Below, piece by piece: positions 24,517 through 32,259 of a stretch of DNA of 32,424 nt. Under the pieces are notes generated by a model that worked only from the letters and a program-made list of their open reading frames with translations, made no database searches and was not told the origin of the DNA. Position 1 is the stretch's first letter; each line of letters starts with the position of its first letter. Source of the DNA: JBDUDK01 sp040002995 (GTDB taxonomy: Bacteria; Actinomycetota; Acidimicrobiia; Acidimicrobiales; Ilumatobacteraceae); contig JBDUDK010000082.1 of assembly GCA_040002995.1 (NCBI GenBank), positions 1 to 32,424 on the forward strand, in the 5' to 3' direction. The translations under genes and the position numbers were made by a program.

Positions 24517-25376
24517 CCGTCGTGTGTGAGGATCGGCTTGTACAGGTCGGGGCGGCGGTCACGGAAAAGGCCCCATCCGAAACGGGCGACGCGAATCGCG
24601 TCGAGATCGAACGTGGCGGTGAGCACTGCGTCGCCCGCCTGTCCGGCCTCGGCGACCTTCGCGCCGGTGTGATCGGCAATGAACGATGACCCGTAGAACG
24701 TGACCGTGCACGAGTCACCCGGCTCGGGACCAAAGCGGTTCGCGGCCACGACGGGAATGAGATTCGCGCCGGCATGTCCTTGCATCACCCGCTGCCAGTG
24801 GCCGCTGGAGTCGTAGTCGGGATCACCCGGCTCGCTCCCAATCGCTGTGGGATAGAGGAGCACCTCGGCGCCGAGCAGGGCCATGACTCTGGCCGCTTCG
24901 GGGAACCACTGGTCCCAACAGATCGCGACGCCAACGGTTCCGTAGCGAGTCGTCCATACGCGAAAGCCGGTGTCGCCCGGATTGAAGTAGTACTTCTCCT
25001 GGTAACCCGGACCATCGGGTATGTGGCTCTTGCGGTAGAGCCCGAGCACCGAGCCGTCGGCGTCGATCATCGCGAGTGAGTTGAACGTGGCCTTGCCCGC
25101 TCGCTCATAGAAGCTGAGCGGCAACACCGTCTCCAGCTCGGCGGCCAACTTCGCGAACCGCTCAATAGTCGGATGACCGTCAGCGGGCTGCGCCAAGTCG
25201 AAGTAACGGGCTTCTTGGTCCTTGCAGAAGTAAAGATGCTCGAACAGTTCGGGCACCAGCACAATCTGCGCGCCGCGCTGCGCGGCCTCCCTCACGAGTG
25301 CCTCGGCCCGAGCGACGTTGGCCTCAGGCTCGGGGGTGCAGGAGAGCTGAATCGCGGCGACGGTGACGCTCGACAT
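24486..25376 (-). CDS. aguB: N-carbamoylputrescine amidase
   Basis: 296 residues of the nitrilase (C-N hydrolase) superfamily with the triad Glu43 (VPELFE), Lys116 (YRKSHIPDGPGY) and Cys153 (VAICWDQWFPEAAR). HIPDGPGYQEKYYFNPGDTGF and the WDQWFPE motif are specific to N-carbamoylputrescine amidases of the AguB type. Reaction: N-carbamoylputrescine + water to putrescine + CO2 + NH3, the last step of the arginine-agmatine route. Agmatine deiminase (AguA), its usual partner, is not in the window. AGGA precedes the ATG by 7 nt. A homospermidine synthase at the right end could consume the putrescine. Confidence 0.9.
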   Translation of the reverse strand: MSSVTVAAIQLSCTPEPEANVARAEALVREAAQRGAQIVLVPELFEHLYFCKDQEARYFDLAQPADGHPTIERFAKLAAELETVLPLSFYERAGKATFNSLAMIDADGSVLGLYRKSHIPDGPGYQEKYYFNPGDTGFRVWTTRYGTVGVAICWDQWFPEAARVMALLGAEVLLYPTAIGSEPGDPDYDSSGHWQRVMQGHAGANLIPVVAANRFGPEPGDSCTVTFYGSSFIADHTGAKVAEAGQAGDAVLTATFDLDAIRVARFGWGLFRDRRPDLYKPILTHDGQLPDGGLTT

Positions 25377-25423
25377 GATGGAGTCCTACCACGTTGCCAG
25401 CGGCCCCGATTCAGGCGACGCAG

Positions 25424-26212
25424 TCAGGCGGCGTAGCGAAGGCGGGCCCGCTCCACAAGACCGAGCCCGGCCAACCCGGGGAGGCGGTCGACCCGACGAT
25501 CGATGCGCGCCGCGACCTCGCTGCCGTCGTTGTCGCCGAACAAGTAGCGAATGAGGTGGCCGACCTCGGGCTCCGGCATCACGTCGGCGCCAACCGGGTT
25601 CCAGAAGCGAGTGAGGGCGAACCTCGTGAGGCGTTGGGCCCGGCGGTCTCCGTCGAGACGGGCGGCCGCTTGACCGGCGTAGAAGTCGATGTGACGCCCT
25701 TCCTGACGCATGATGCGCCGTAGGAGCTCGCTGAGCACTGGATGCCCGGCGCGCTGTCCCAAGCGCGCGTAGCCGGCTTGGGTCGTCCACTCGTTGAGCG
25801 CACCCCACGTCATGTGCACGGCGGTGAACGACGGGCCAGCGATCGACGAGCCGAGCGCGTGCAGCATGGGCCCGACCCTGTCCTTGATTCGCCGAGCAGC
25901 GCGCATCGGACCAAGTCGCTCAGGACCGCGCGGCTCGCCGTGGGCGCCGAGTACGCGGCCGATAGCGTCGCCGTGCCAGTACTCCTCGAAGTTCCAGAAG
26001 GTGAGGAAGCCCGTGATCTCGGGGTCCTTGTGCACGGAGGTGACGAGTAGATCACGCAAGTAGCAGACGGTGTGGTGCTCGACGTCGTGCATGTAACGCA
26101 GGCAGCGCAGCACTTCAGGACGCAACGGTGAATGGCGAAAAGAGTCGAAATCGATATCGTCGATCGCGACGCGTCCGACGAGACTTTCGTAGTTGTCGAG
26201 GTCGAAGGTCAC
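25424..26212 (-). CDS. Putative ferritin-like diiron protein (acyl-ACP-desaturase-like fold)
   Basis: 262 residues, helical, soluble. Candidate ligands are Glu45 (MHDVEHH), Glu77-x-x-His80 (NFEEYWHG), Glu141 (ALNEWTTQ) and Glu171-x-x-His174 (RQEGRHIDFY). This E, ExxH, E, ExxH series is the complete diiron set of ferritin-like oxygenases and stearoyl-ACP-desaturase-type proteins, and the EEYWHG and QEGRHIDFY segments fit that group well. Function unknown; a desaturase, hydroxylase or oxidase is possible. GTG 26212 is preceded by AAGGGGAG, which decides the start; the open frame continues to 26356 without family sequence. It lies just upstream of aguB on the same strand (47-bp gap), so both may share a transcript. 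Confidence 0.78.
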   Translation of the reverse strand: MTFDLDNYESLVGRVAIDDIDFDSFRHSPLRPEVLRCLRYMHDVEHHTVCYLRDLLVTSVHKDPEITGFLTFWNFEEYWHGDAIGRVLGAHGEPRGPERLGPMRAARRIKDRVGPMLHALGSSIAGPSFTAVHMTWGALNEWTTQAGYARLGQRAGHPVLSELLRRIMRQEGRHIDFYAGQAAARLDGDRRAQRLTRFALTRFWNPVGADVMPEPEVGHLIRYLFGDNDGSEVAARIDRRVDRLPGLAGLGLVERARLRYAA

Positions 26213-26459
26213 GTCTCCCCTTCGATGCCGAGACCGGCCGCGGATTGATGATTTGCCGGTGATCCAGCGTATGCCCGCTCGACGAATGGTTCGGATGGTC
26301 GCTGCCTCGGCCGCGCACGAGAAGGCACTACAGCACCTACATGATGCGCTCTCCAACGCGCGTCGTCTGTGTCATAGCCGCGGTCGCAGCCACTTGTTCG
26401 GTTAGCAGCGGTAGGCCGGATCACCCCTCCGCGCTCTCTCGAGGCCAGCGAACAACACT
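26213..26459. other. Intergenic region without a supported gene
   Basis: 247 bp between two divergent genes. A 70-codon open frame on the plus strand here (26193-26405) overlaps the diiron gene and has no ribosome site or hydrophobic pattern, so I do not call it. No tRNA cloverleaf or clear promoter was seen. Confidence 0.5.
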
Positions 26460-27239
26460 GTGAACGTGTCCGACCCCCCGGAGAAACCCGAACGAGAAGG
26501 CGTCACGGATTCCATTCGCAGCGAGCTCGAGCGGTTGCTCGGTCCCGGTGCCAGGGCGTTCGGCGGCATCGAGCGCAGAGTCCGACCGATATGGCGTGAG
26601 GTCACCGAAGGCGAGCCGCGCTGGCCGGTGAGCATCGCCCTCGTTGTGGCCATCGTGCTGCAGTTCTTCCTGCCCAATCGGCTTTCGGTCCATCCGCGCT
26701 GGATCTTGGCCAGCCTCGAGGGGGCGCTCCTCGTCGGACTCATCATCGCCAACCCTCGGCGCATCGAGAAGCACTCACCGAACCTGCGCATCGCCTCGCT
26801 GGCGCTGATCGGCGCGATCAGCCTCGTCAACGGCTGGTCGGCCGTACGGCTTATTCGCGGTCTGATCAACAAGACGGAGCCTGCGAAGGCGGCGGAACTC
26901 CTCCGCACGGGCGGATCGATCTGGCTCACCAACGTGATCGTGTTCGCGCTTTGGTACTGGGAGCTCGACCGGGGCGGTCCGGCGGCGCGCAGCCAAGCCG
27001 AAAACGACTACCCCGACTTCCTGTTCCCGCAGATGCAACAGCCCGAGGTCGCCCCGCCCGGTTGGGCGGCGGGATTCATCGACTACTTCTACCTGTCGTT
27101 CACGAACGCGTCGGCGTTCAGCCCCACTGACGTCTTGCCGCTGTCGCGCTGGGCCAAGCTCACCATGCTCGTCCAATCCGTCGTATCGCTCGCGACCGTC
27201 GTGCTCGTGGTCGCGAGGGCCGTCAACATCCTCGGCTGA
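26460..27239 (+). CDS. DUF1345-like integral membrane protein
   Basis: 259 residues. A polar N-terminal part (about 1-55) is followed by five likely membrane segments: VSIALVVAIVLQFFLP, ILASLEGALLVGLIIA, ASLALIGAISLVNGW, SIWLTNVIVFALWYWEL and the final TMLVQSVVSLATVVLVVARAVNIL. The region YFYLSFTNASAFSPTDVLPLSRWAKLTMLVQS resembles the DUF1345 family and, more loosely, the pore region of two-TM ion channels (T-x-x-x-F-S-P-x-D). Function unknown. Start GTG 26460; GTG 26466 is also possible. A GC-rich stem follows the stop. Confidence 0.75.
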   Translation: MNVSDPPEKPEREGVTDSIRSELERLLGPGARAFGGIERRVRPIWREVTEGEPRWPVSIALVVAIVLQFFLPNRLSVHPRWILASLEGALLVGLIIANPRRIEKHSPNLRIASLALIGAISLVNGWSAVRLIRGLINKTEPAKAAELLRTGGSIWLTNVIVFALWYWELDRGGPAARSQAENDYPDFLFPQMQQPEVAPPGWAAGFIDYFYLSFTNASAFSPTDVLPLSRWAKLTMLVQSVVSLATVVLVVARAVNILG

Positions 27240-27242
27240 CCC

Positions 27243-27268
27243 CCGACGGCGGCGGCGCGCCCCGTCGG
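27243..27268 (+). terminator. GC-rich stem after the membrane-protein gene
   Basis: CCGACGG (27243-27249) pairs with CCGTCGG (27262-27268) over a 12-nt loop, starting 3 bp after the stop codon. There is no T tract directly after it, so termination is only possible. Confidence 0.4.
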
Positions 27269-27285
27269 CGCTCTCACTATTTGTC

Positions 27286-27331
27286 CTCAAAGGGTGAAAG
27301 GCGCGAATTAGGTGCCTATTTACCCTCTGAG
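27286..27331. terminator. Long hairpin between convergent genes, probable bidirectional terminator
   Basis: Left arm 27286-27302 and right arm 27314-27331 pair along almost their full length (one mismatch, one bulged T, one G-T pair) around an 11-nt loop. The hairpin lies in the 108-bp space where the plus-strand membrane gene and the minus-strand E1 gene end. It is rich in A and T compared with its surroundings. Confidence 0.6.
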
Positions 27332-27347
27332 AGGCGATCGGCGCGCG

Positions 27348-29438
27348 CTAGAAGGCGCAGAGGTCGGTGATGGCGTCGACGATGTCGGACACCTGCGGGA
27401 GGATGGCGTCTTCGAGCGTCGGCTCGTAGGCGACGTGCGTGTCGAGTGCGGCCACCCGGCGCACGGGCGCGTCGAGTTCGGTGAAGCAGTGCTCGGCCGC
27501 CCAGGCCGCCACCTCGGCGCCGAAGCCGGCCGTCAACACGTCCTCGTGGACGACGAGAAGTCGATGCGTTCGCGCCACGCTCTCGGCTACGAGCTCATGG
27601 TCCCAGGGAATGATGGTGCGCAAGTCGAGCACCTCGACCTCTAATCCGTCGCGTTCGGCGCATTTTTCTGCGGCGCGCAGGCTGCGCTCGACGGTGGCTC
27701 CCCACGTGACGATCGTGAGGTCATCGCCCTCGCGCCGAATATCGCCTCGCCCGAACGGGATGAGGTAGTCGGCCGGAGGGAACGGATCGACGGTGTAGGG
27801 CTGACGCAGCAGGTGCTTGTGCTCCAGGAACATCACCGGATCGGAGGCGCGAAACGCCGTGCGCAACAGACCGGCGGCATCGCGGGCGCGCGACGGGAAC
27901 GCGATCAGCAGACCGGGGATGTGGGCAAAGATGCTCTCGCCGCACTGGCTGTGCCAGATCGCCCCACCGGTGAGGTAACCGCCGATCGGAACCCTGAGCA
28001 CCATCGGGCACGAGAACGTCCCGTTGGAACGCCACCGAATCGTGGCCGCCTCGGTCTTGATCTGGGTCATGGCGGGCCAGATGTAGTCGAAGAACTGGAT
28101 CTCGGGCGCGGGCCGCAATCCGCGCAGCGCCTGACCAACGGCCCGACCGACGACGTTCGCCTCCGACAGCGGCGTGTTGAAGCAGCGAGCCTGACCGAAC
28201 GACCGCTGCAGACCGTGCGTGGTGCCGAACACCCCTCCCTTTCCCTCGACGTTTGCGAGCACCGCTTCGCGCGCGTCGGCGACGTCCTCGCCGAAAACGC
28301 GAATGCGGGCGTCGGCCTCCATGACCTCGTGCAGGGTGCGTGACAGCGCGGCACCCATCGGGACCGGGTCACCGCCGTCATACGAGGACGGCGGCTCCGG
28401 CACATCGGGCAACACCACGACCTGCTCGGTGATACGCGCGGGATCAGGCCGGGCGCCGGCGAGTGCTTCAGTGGCCGCCGCCGCCACGATGCGGCTCGCG
28501 TCGGCCCGCACGTCGGCCGCCTGGTCCTGTGTGAGCACGCCGCCCGCGATGAGCTCGGCCTCCATACGAACAATCGGATCTCGCGTCGCCTCCTCGGCGA
28601 GCTCGACCGTCGAGCGGTACTTGCTCTGGGTGTCGGCGGCCGAGTGGGAGTACGGGCGCACGACGGTGGCGTGGATCAGCGCAGGGCCAACGCCCGCTCG
28701 GACGCGATCGATGATCGTGCGGGCCTTGCGCCGCACGCCGAAGTAGTCGGTGCCATCGAGCGCGTGGATGTCGAGGCCGCGGAAACCGGACACCAGCTCG
28801 GCGACCGGCGCGGGATGCTGATCCAGGGCCGGCACCGAGATGGCGAAGCCATTGTCGGGCACCACGTACAGGACAGGGAGATGCAGATTGCACGCGGTGT
28901 TCAGGCTCTCCCAGAACTCGCCCTCGCTGACCGCGCCCTCACCGAGGCTCACATACGTCAACTCGTCGCCGTAGGCCACGCAGCCAGGAAGCTCGGGCCG
29001 GCGCACGATGTAACGAGCCGCCTCCGCGCACCCCACGGCCGGTATGCACTGACTGCCCGTGGAGCTCGTCTGCGTGACGATGTTGAGGCGGGCGCTCCCC
29101 CAGTGGCTGGGCATCTGGCGGCCGGCTGAGCTGGGATCGTCGGCCGATCCCACCGCCTGCAGGAGGATCTCGGTCGGGGTCACGCCGAGTCCGAGCACGA
29201 GGGCCTGATCGCGGTAGTAAGGGAAGAACCAGTCGTAGCTGGGCCGCAGCAGCCGCGCGAGGGCCAGGCCGAGCGCCTCGTGACCGGCGCCCGAAATCTG
29301 GAAGTACACGCGGCTCTGCTTCTGCATCGCGATCTCGCGGTCGTCGATCGCACGAGAGATGCAGGCGTTGCGAAAATCGTCGATGAGCTCCGAAACAGGG
29401 AAGCCTCGATAGGTGGTCTGCTCCCCTGTCACGGTCAC
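27348..29438 (-). CDS. 2-oxoacid dehydrogenase E1, fused alpha and beta subunits
   Basis: 696 residues. The first half (about 1-330) is E1-alpha: QISGAGHEALG, WFFPYYRDQALVLGLG and the ThDP motif GEGAVSEGEFWESLN...DNGFAIS, with GEG in place of the usual GDG. The second half (about 355-690) is E1-beta: MGAALSRTLHEVMEADARIRVFGEDV, FNTPLSEANVVGRAVG, FFDYIWPAMTQI, MVLRVPIGG and a transketolase C-terminal domain (LDLRTIIPWD). This fusion resembles branched-chain 2-oxoacid dehydrogenases, which decarboxylate keto acids such as 2-oxoisovalerate. It follows the E2 gene by 3 nt. No E3 is adjacent; the flavoprotein at 4546 lacks the E3 catalytic His. Confidence 0.92.
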   Translation of the reverse strand: MTVTGEQTTYRGFPVSELIDDFRNACISRAIDDREIAMQKQSRVYFQISGAGHEALGLALARLLRPSYDWFFPYYRDQALVLGLGVTPTEILLQAVGSADDPSSAGRQMPSHWGSARLNIVTQTSSTGSQCIPAVGCAEAARYIVRRPELPGCVAYGDELTYVSLGEGAVSEGEFWESLNTACNLHLPVLYVVPDNGFAISVPALDQHPAPVAELVSGFRGLDIHALDGTDYFGVRRKARTIIDRVRAGVGPALIHATVVRPYSHSAADTQSKYRSTVELAEEATRDPIVRMEAELIAGGVLTQDQAADVRADASRIVAAAATEALAGARPDPARITEQVVVLPDVPEPPSSYDGGDPVPMGAALSRTLHEVMEADARIRVFGEDVADAREAVLANVEGKGGVFGTTHGLQRSFGQARCFNTPLSEANVVGRAVGQALRGLRPAPEIQFFDYIWPAMTQIKTEAATIRWRSNGTFSCPMVLRVPIGGYLTGGAIWHSQCGESIFAHIPGLLIAFPSRARDAAGLLRTAFRASDPVMFLEHKHLLRQPYTVDPFPPADYLIPFGRGDIRREGDDLTIVTWGATVERSLRAAEKCAERDGLEVEVLDLRTIIPWDHELVAESVARTHRLLVVHEDVLTAGFGAEVAAWAAEHCFTELDAPVRRVAALDTHVAYEPTLEDAILPQVSDIVDAITDLCAF

Positions 29439-29441
29439 GGT

Positions 29442-30674
29442 TCAGAGCTCCTCGGCCCAGTCCCGCGTTTCGAGAGTGTCGCGCACGCGGGCGATGAACG
29501 CCGACGCATATGCGCCGTCGAACGCCCGGTGATCGAACGAGAGACACAAGTTGCCGACGGGATGGACGGCGATCATCCACTCCCCCGTGTCCGACGCGAT
29601 GGCCACCGGCTTCATGCGCACGCCGTCGGTCGAGACGATCGCCACTTGCGGCTGGTTGATGATCGGGCTGGTTATTACCGTGCCGTAGCTACCCACGTTC
29701 GTGATCGTAAACGTGCCCCCACTCAAGTCATCTGCGGTCAGACGTTTGTTGCGAGCCTTCGCCGCAAGTTCCGCCACGGCTTCCGCCAGCGAACGCAAAC
29801 GTAGGTCGCGGGCATTCTTCACGACAGGGACGACGAGCGCCTCGAAGTTGACGTCGACCGCCACACCGAGGTGCACCTCGCGGTGGACGATGAGGCGATC
29901 ATCACCAACCGAGGCGTTCACGTGAGGGAACTCGGCAATGGCATCGAGCGTCGCCCGAGCGATGAACGGCAAGTACGACAATCGTTCCCGGCGGCGCACG
30001 CGATCGACTGCGTCGTAATCGACCTCGACGACCACGAGCGTGTGGGCTGATGTGTCGAGGGATCGCACCATGTGCTCGGCCGTCACGCGGCGCGAGCGCG
30101 TGAAGTCCACGATGTCGTCGTCGGGTCCTGGTTGGACCGACGAGGGGCCAACGACCGCAGGGGCAGCCGCCGTGGCGGTCGCGATCCGGGGGGCGCGTGC
30201 GGACGCAAGGACATCGGCTCGCGTGATGCGTCCACCGCGGCCGGAGCCCACGACGTCGCCCGGCGCCAGCCCGTGTTCGTCGAGCAGGGCGCGCACGACG
30301 GGAGACAGAAAGCCGCCGTCGTCCTCCTGCGCCAAGACACGACGCGTCACCGGCGCAGCAGGCGAAGCGGCTGCCGCAGCAGGCGAAGCGGCTGCCGGCG
30401 CGGCCGCGGGCGCGGCGGGCGCCTCTACGGGCTCGTCGGCCGTGGACGTGATGATGAGAAGTGGTGTACCGACCGGCACCGTCTCTCCTTCGGCCACGAG
30501 AATCGAGCGGACGAACCCCGCATATGCCGACGGCACTTCGGTGTCGACCTTGTCGGTGGACACCTCGAACAGCACGTCGTCGACCGCAACCGCATCGCCG
30601 ACTTGCTTGGCCCACCGCGTGATCGTTCCTTCGGTCACGGTCTCGCCGAGCTGTGGCATGGCGATCTGGTTCAT
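29442..30674 (-). CDS. 2-oxoacid dehydrogenase E2 (dihydrolipoamide acyltransferase)
   Basis: 410 residues. An N-terminal lipoyl domain (1-77) carries Lys42 in STDKVDTEVPS. An Ala/Pro linker follows, then a peripheral-subunit-binding domain (SPVVRALLDEHGLAPGDVVGSGRGGRITRADV, about 122-155), a second short linker and the acyltransferase domain (about 190-410) with the catalytic HRAFDG (His382, Asp386). It moves the acyl group from E1-ThDP to CoA. One lipoyl domain is usual for branched-chain complexes. ATG 30674 with AAGG upstream. First gene of an E2-E1 operon; a palindrome and a TATCCT box lie upstream. Confidence 0.93.
   Translation of the reverse strand: MNQIAMPQLGETVTEGTITRWAKQVGDAVAVDDVLFEVSTDKVDTEVPSAYAGFVRSILVAEGETVPVGTPLLIITSTADEPVEAPAAPAAAPAAASPAAAAASPAAPVTRRVLAQEDDGGFLSPVVRALLDEHGLAPGDVVGSGRGGRITRADVLASARAPRIATATAAAPAVVGPSSVQPGPDDDIVDFTRSRRVTAEHMVRSLDTSAHTLVVVEVDYDAVDRVRRRERLSYLPFIARATLDAIAEFPHVNASVGDDRLIVHREVHLGVAVDVNFEALVVPVVKNARDLRLRSLAEAVAELAAKARNKRLTADDLSGGTFTITNVGSYGTVITSPIINQPQVAIVSTDGVRMKPVAIASDTGEWMIAVHPVGNLCLSFDHRAFDGAYASAFIARVRDTLETRDWAEEL
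30355..30396. repeat. Perfect 21-bp tandem duplication in the E2 linker
   Basis: Two identical 21-bp units (30355-30375 and 30376-30396) encode consecutive seven-residue Ala/Ser/Pro blocks of the E2 swinging-arm linker. The duplication keeps the frame. Confidence 0.8.
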
Positions 30675-30717
30675 GCACCGACCTTCGGGCGCGGGTCTTC
30701 GCGGATGGAGGGCGCTC

Positions 30718-30744
30718 AGGATAGGCGGCTGGCTGACCGGTCAG
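30718..30744 (-). promoter_or_regulatory. E2-E1 promoter region with palindrome CTGACCGGTCAG
   Basis: On the minus strand TATCCT (30718-30723) is a possible -10 for the E2-E1 operon. The perfect 12-bp palindrome CTGACCGGTCAG (30733-30744) would overlap its -35 region and lies a few bases upstream of the candidate -35 of the divergent homospermidine synthase gene. Its form resembles TetR-type operators. Confidence 0.42.
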
Positions 30745-30748
30745 GCAG

Positions 30749-30777
30749 TGGACGCCGACCCTGGCCGTCGCTACGGT
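30749..30777 (+). promoter_or_regulatory. Candidate promoter of homospermidine synthase
   Basis: TGGACG (30749-30754) and TACGGT (30772-30777) are separated by 17 bp, a standard spacing. A TAGGAGG ribosome site follows at 30796-30802. Confidence 0.42.
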
Positions 30778-30810
30778 CGCCGCCCCTGCGGACCATAGGA
30801 GGCGAAGTTG

Positions 30811-32244
30811 GTGATGAGGCGCGTTCTCGTGCTCGGGTGCGGATCGGTCGCGCAATGCACCGTGCCCCTCCTGGTGCGCGATCTGGCGATCGACCCCTCG
30901 GCCGTCACGATCGTCGACATGGTCGACAACCGAGACCGCGTGCGCGAGGTGCTGGCGGCCGGCGTCACCTACGAACACGCGAAGATCACGCCCGACAACC
31001 TCGATCAGGAACTCACGTCTCGGGTGGCGGCCGGCGACTTCGTGCTCGATCTGGCGTGGAACATCGACACCGCGACGATCGTGGACTGGTGCCACGACCA
31101 CGGGGTTGGATATCTCAACACCTCGGTCGAGGTGTGGGATCCGTATGACGCCCACCGGCCACCGCTCGAGCGCACGCTGTACCACCGGCACATGGCGCTC
31201 CGCCGGCTCACCGCGCGATGGGGTACTAACAACGGACCCACCGCAGTCGTCGAGCACGGCGCGAACCCCGGCCTCGTGTCGCATTTCACAAAACTCGCCC
31301 TCACTGAAATCGCGGAGCGCCTCATTCGCGAGCCGCAACGCGGCCCGGTCACTGCCCTCGAGGCCGCGCTCGCCGGCGACCACTTCGGCGATCTTGCGCT
31401 CCTCACCGGCACGAAGGTGATCCACATTTCCGAGCGCGACACGCAGATCTCGGATCAGCCGAAACAGGTCGACGAGTTCGTCAACACGTGGAGCGTGGCC
31501 GGCTTCCACGAGGAGGGCATCGCCCCGGCGGAGCTCGGCTGGGGCACGCACGAGAAGCGCCTGCCGCCCGGCGCCCTCGTGCACACAGCCGAGGGACCCG
31601 GCAATCAAATCTGCCTGACCCGGCCCGGCATGGAGACGTGGGTACGTTCGTGGGTTCCGTGCGGTCCGATTCACGGGATGGTCATCCGCCACGGCGAAGC
31701 ATTCACGATCAACGATCATCTGACCGTTCGTGATCGCGACGGCGTGGTGCTCTACCGCCCGACCGTCCACTACGCGTACTGCCCCACCGACGCCGCGATC
31801 GCATCGGTGCTCGAGTTGCGCATGCGCGACTGGGACCTTCAGCCCGCTGAGCGCATCATGAACGACGAGATCGTGTCGGGACGCGACGAGCTTGGGGTCC
31901 TGCTGATGGGGCATCCGTTCCGGTCGTGGTGGACGGGAAGTCTTCTGTCGATCGACGAGGCGCGCGCTGTTGTCGGACACCAGAACGCCACGACGCTTCA
32001 AGTCGCGGGATCGATTGTCGCGTGCGTCAAATGGATGATGGCGAACCCGAATGAAGGTCTGCGCGTGCCCGACGACCTGCCGTGGAGGACGATTCTCGAA
32101 ACGGCGCGTCGCTACCTCGGCACGATGTGGTCGGGGCCCGTCGATTGGGATCCGCTACAGGCACGAGCCGACCCGTTCGCGGGATACAACGACGTCTTCG
32201 TTGACCGCGACGACCCGTGGCAGTTCGCCAATTTCGTTGTGTGA
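30811..32244 (+). CDS. hss: Homospermidine synthase
   Basis: About 477 residues. An N-terminal Rossmann fold of the saccharopine-dehydrogenase type (VLVLGCGSVAQCTVPLL) binds NAD. NTSVEVWDPY, LYHRHMALR and GPTAVVEHGANPGLVSHFTKLAL are characteristic of bacterial homospermidine synthase, as are GWGTHEKRLP and GMVIRHGEAFTI. Length equals that of the known bacterial enzymes. Reaction: putrescine with putrescine (or spermidine) to sym-homospermidine, NAD-dependent. TTG 30808, GTG 30811 and ATG 30814 are consecutive in-frame starts after TAGGAGG; I chose GTG for its 8-nt spacing. Together with aguB it suggests an arginine-to-homospermidine route. Confidence 0.88.
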   Translation: MMRRVLVLGCGSVAQCTVPLLVRDLAIDPSAVTIVDMVDNRDRVREVLAAGVTYEHAKITPDNLDQELTSRVAAGDFVLDLAWNIDTATIVDWCHDHGVGYLNTSVEVWDPYDAHRPPLERTLYHRHMALRRLTARWGTNNGPTAVVEHGANPGLVSHFTKLALTEIAERLIREPQRGPVTALEAALAGDHFGDLALLTGTKVIHISERDTQISDQPKQVDEFVNTWSVAGFHEEGIAPAELGWGTHEKRLPPGALVHTAEGPGNQICLTRPGMETWVRSWVPCGPIHGMVIRHGEAFTINDHLTVRDRDGVVLYRPTVHYAYCPTDAAIASVLELRMRDWDLQPAERIMNDEIVSGRDELGVLLMGHPFRSWWTGSLLSIDEARAVVGHQNATTLQVAGSIVACVKWMMANPNEGLRVPDDLPWRTILETARRYLGTMWSGPVDWDPLQARADPFAGYNDVFVDRDDPWQFANFVV

Positions 32245-32259
32245 AATAGCCTGCCCCGC

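Noticed and set aside
26193..26405. 70-codon plus-strand frame
   Set aside because: No ribosome site, overlaps the diiron gene, basic composition typical of noise.
29902..32001. 699-codon open frame on the minus strand
   Set aside because: It is antisense to homospermidine synthase and out of frame with E2, Arg/His-rich and without family motifs; a GC-rich shadow frame.
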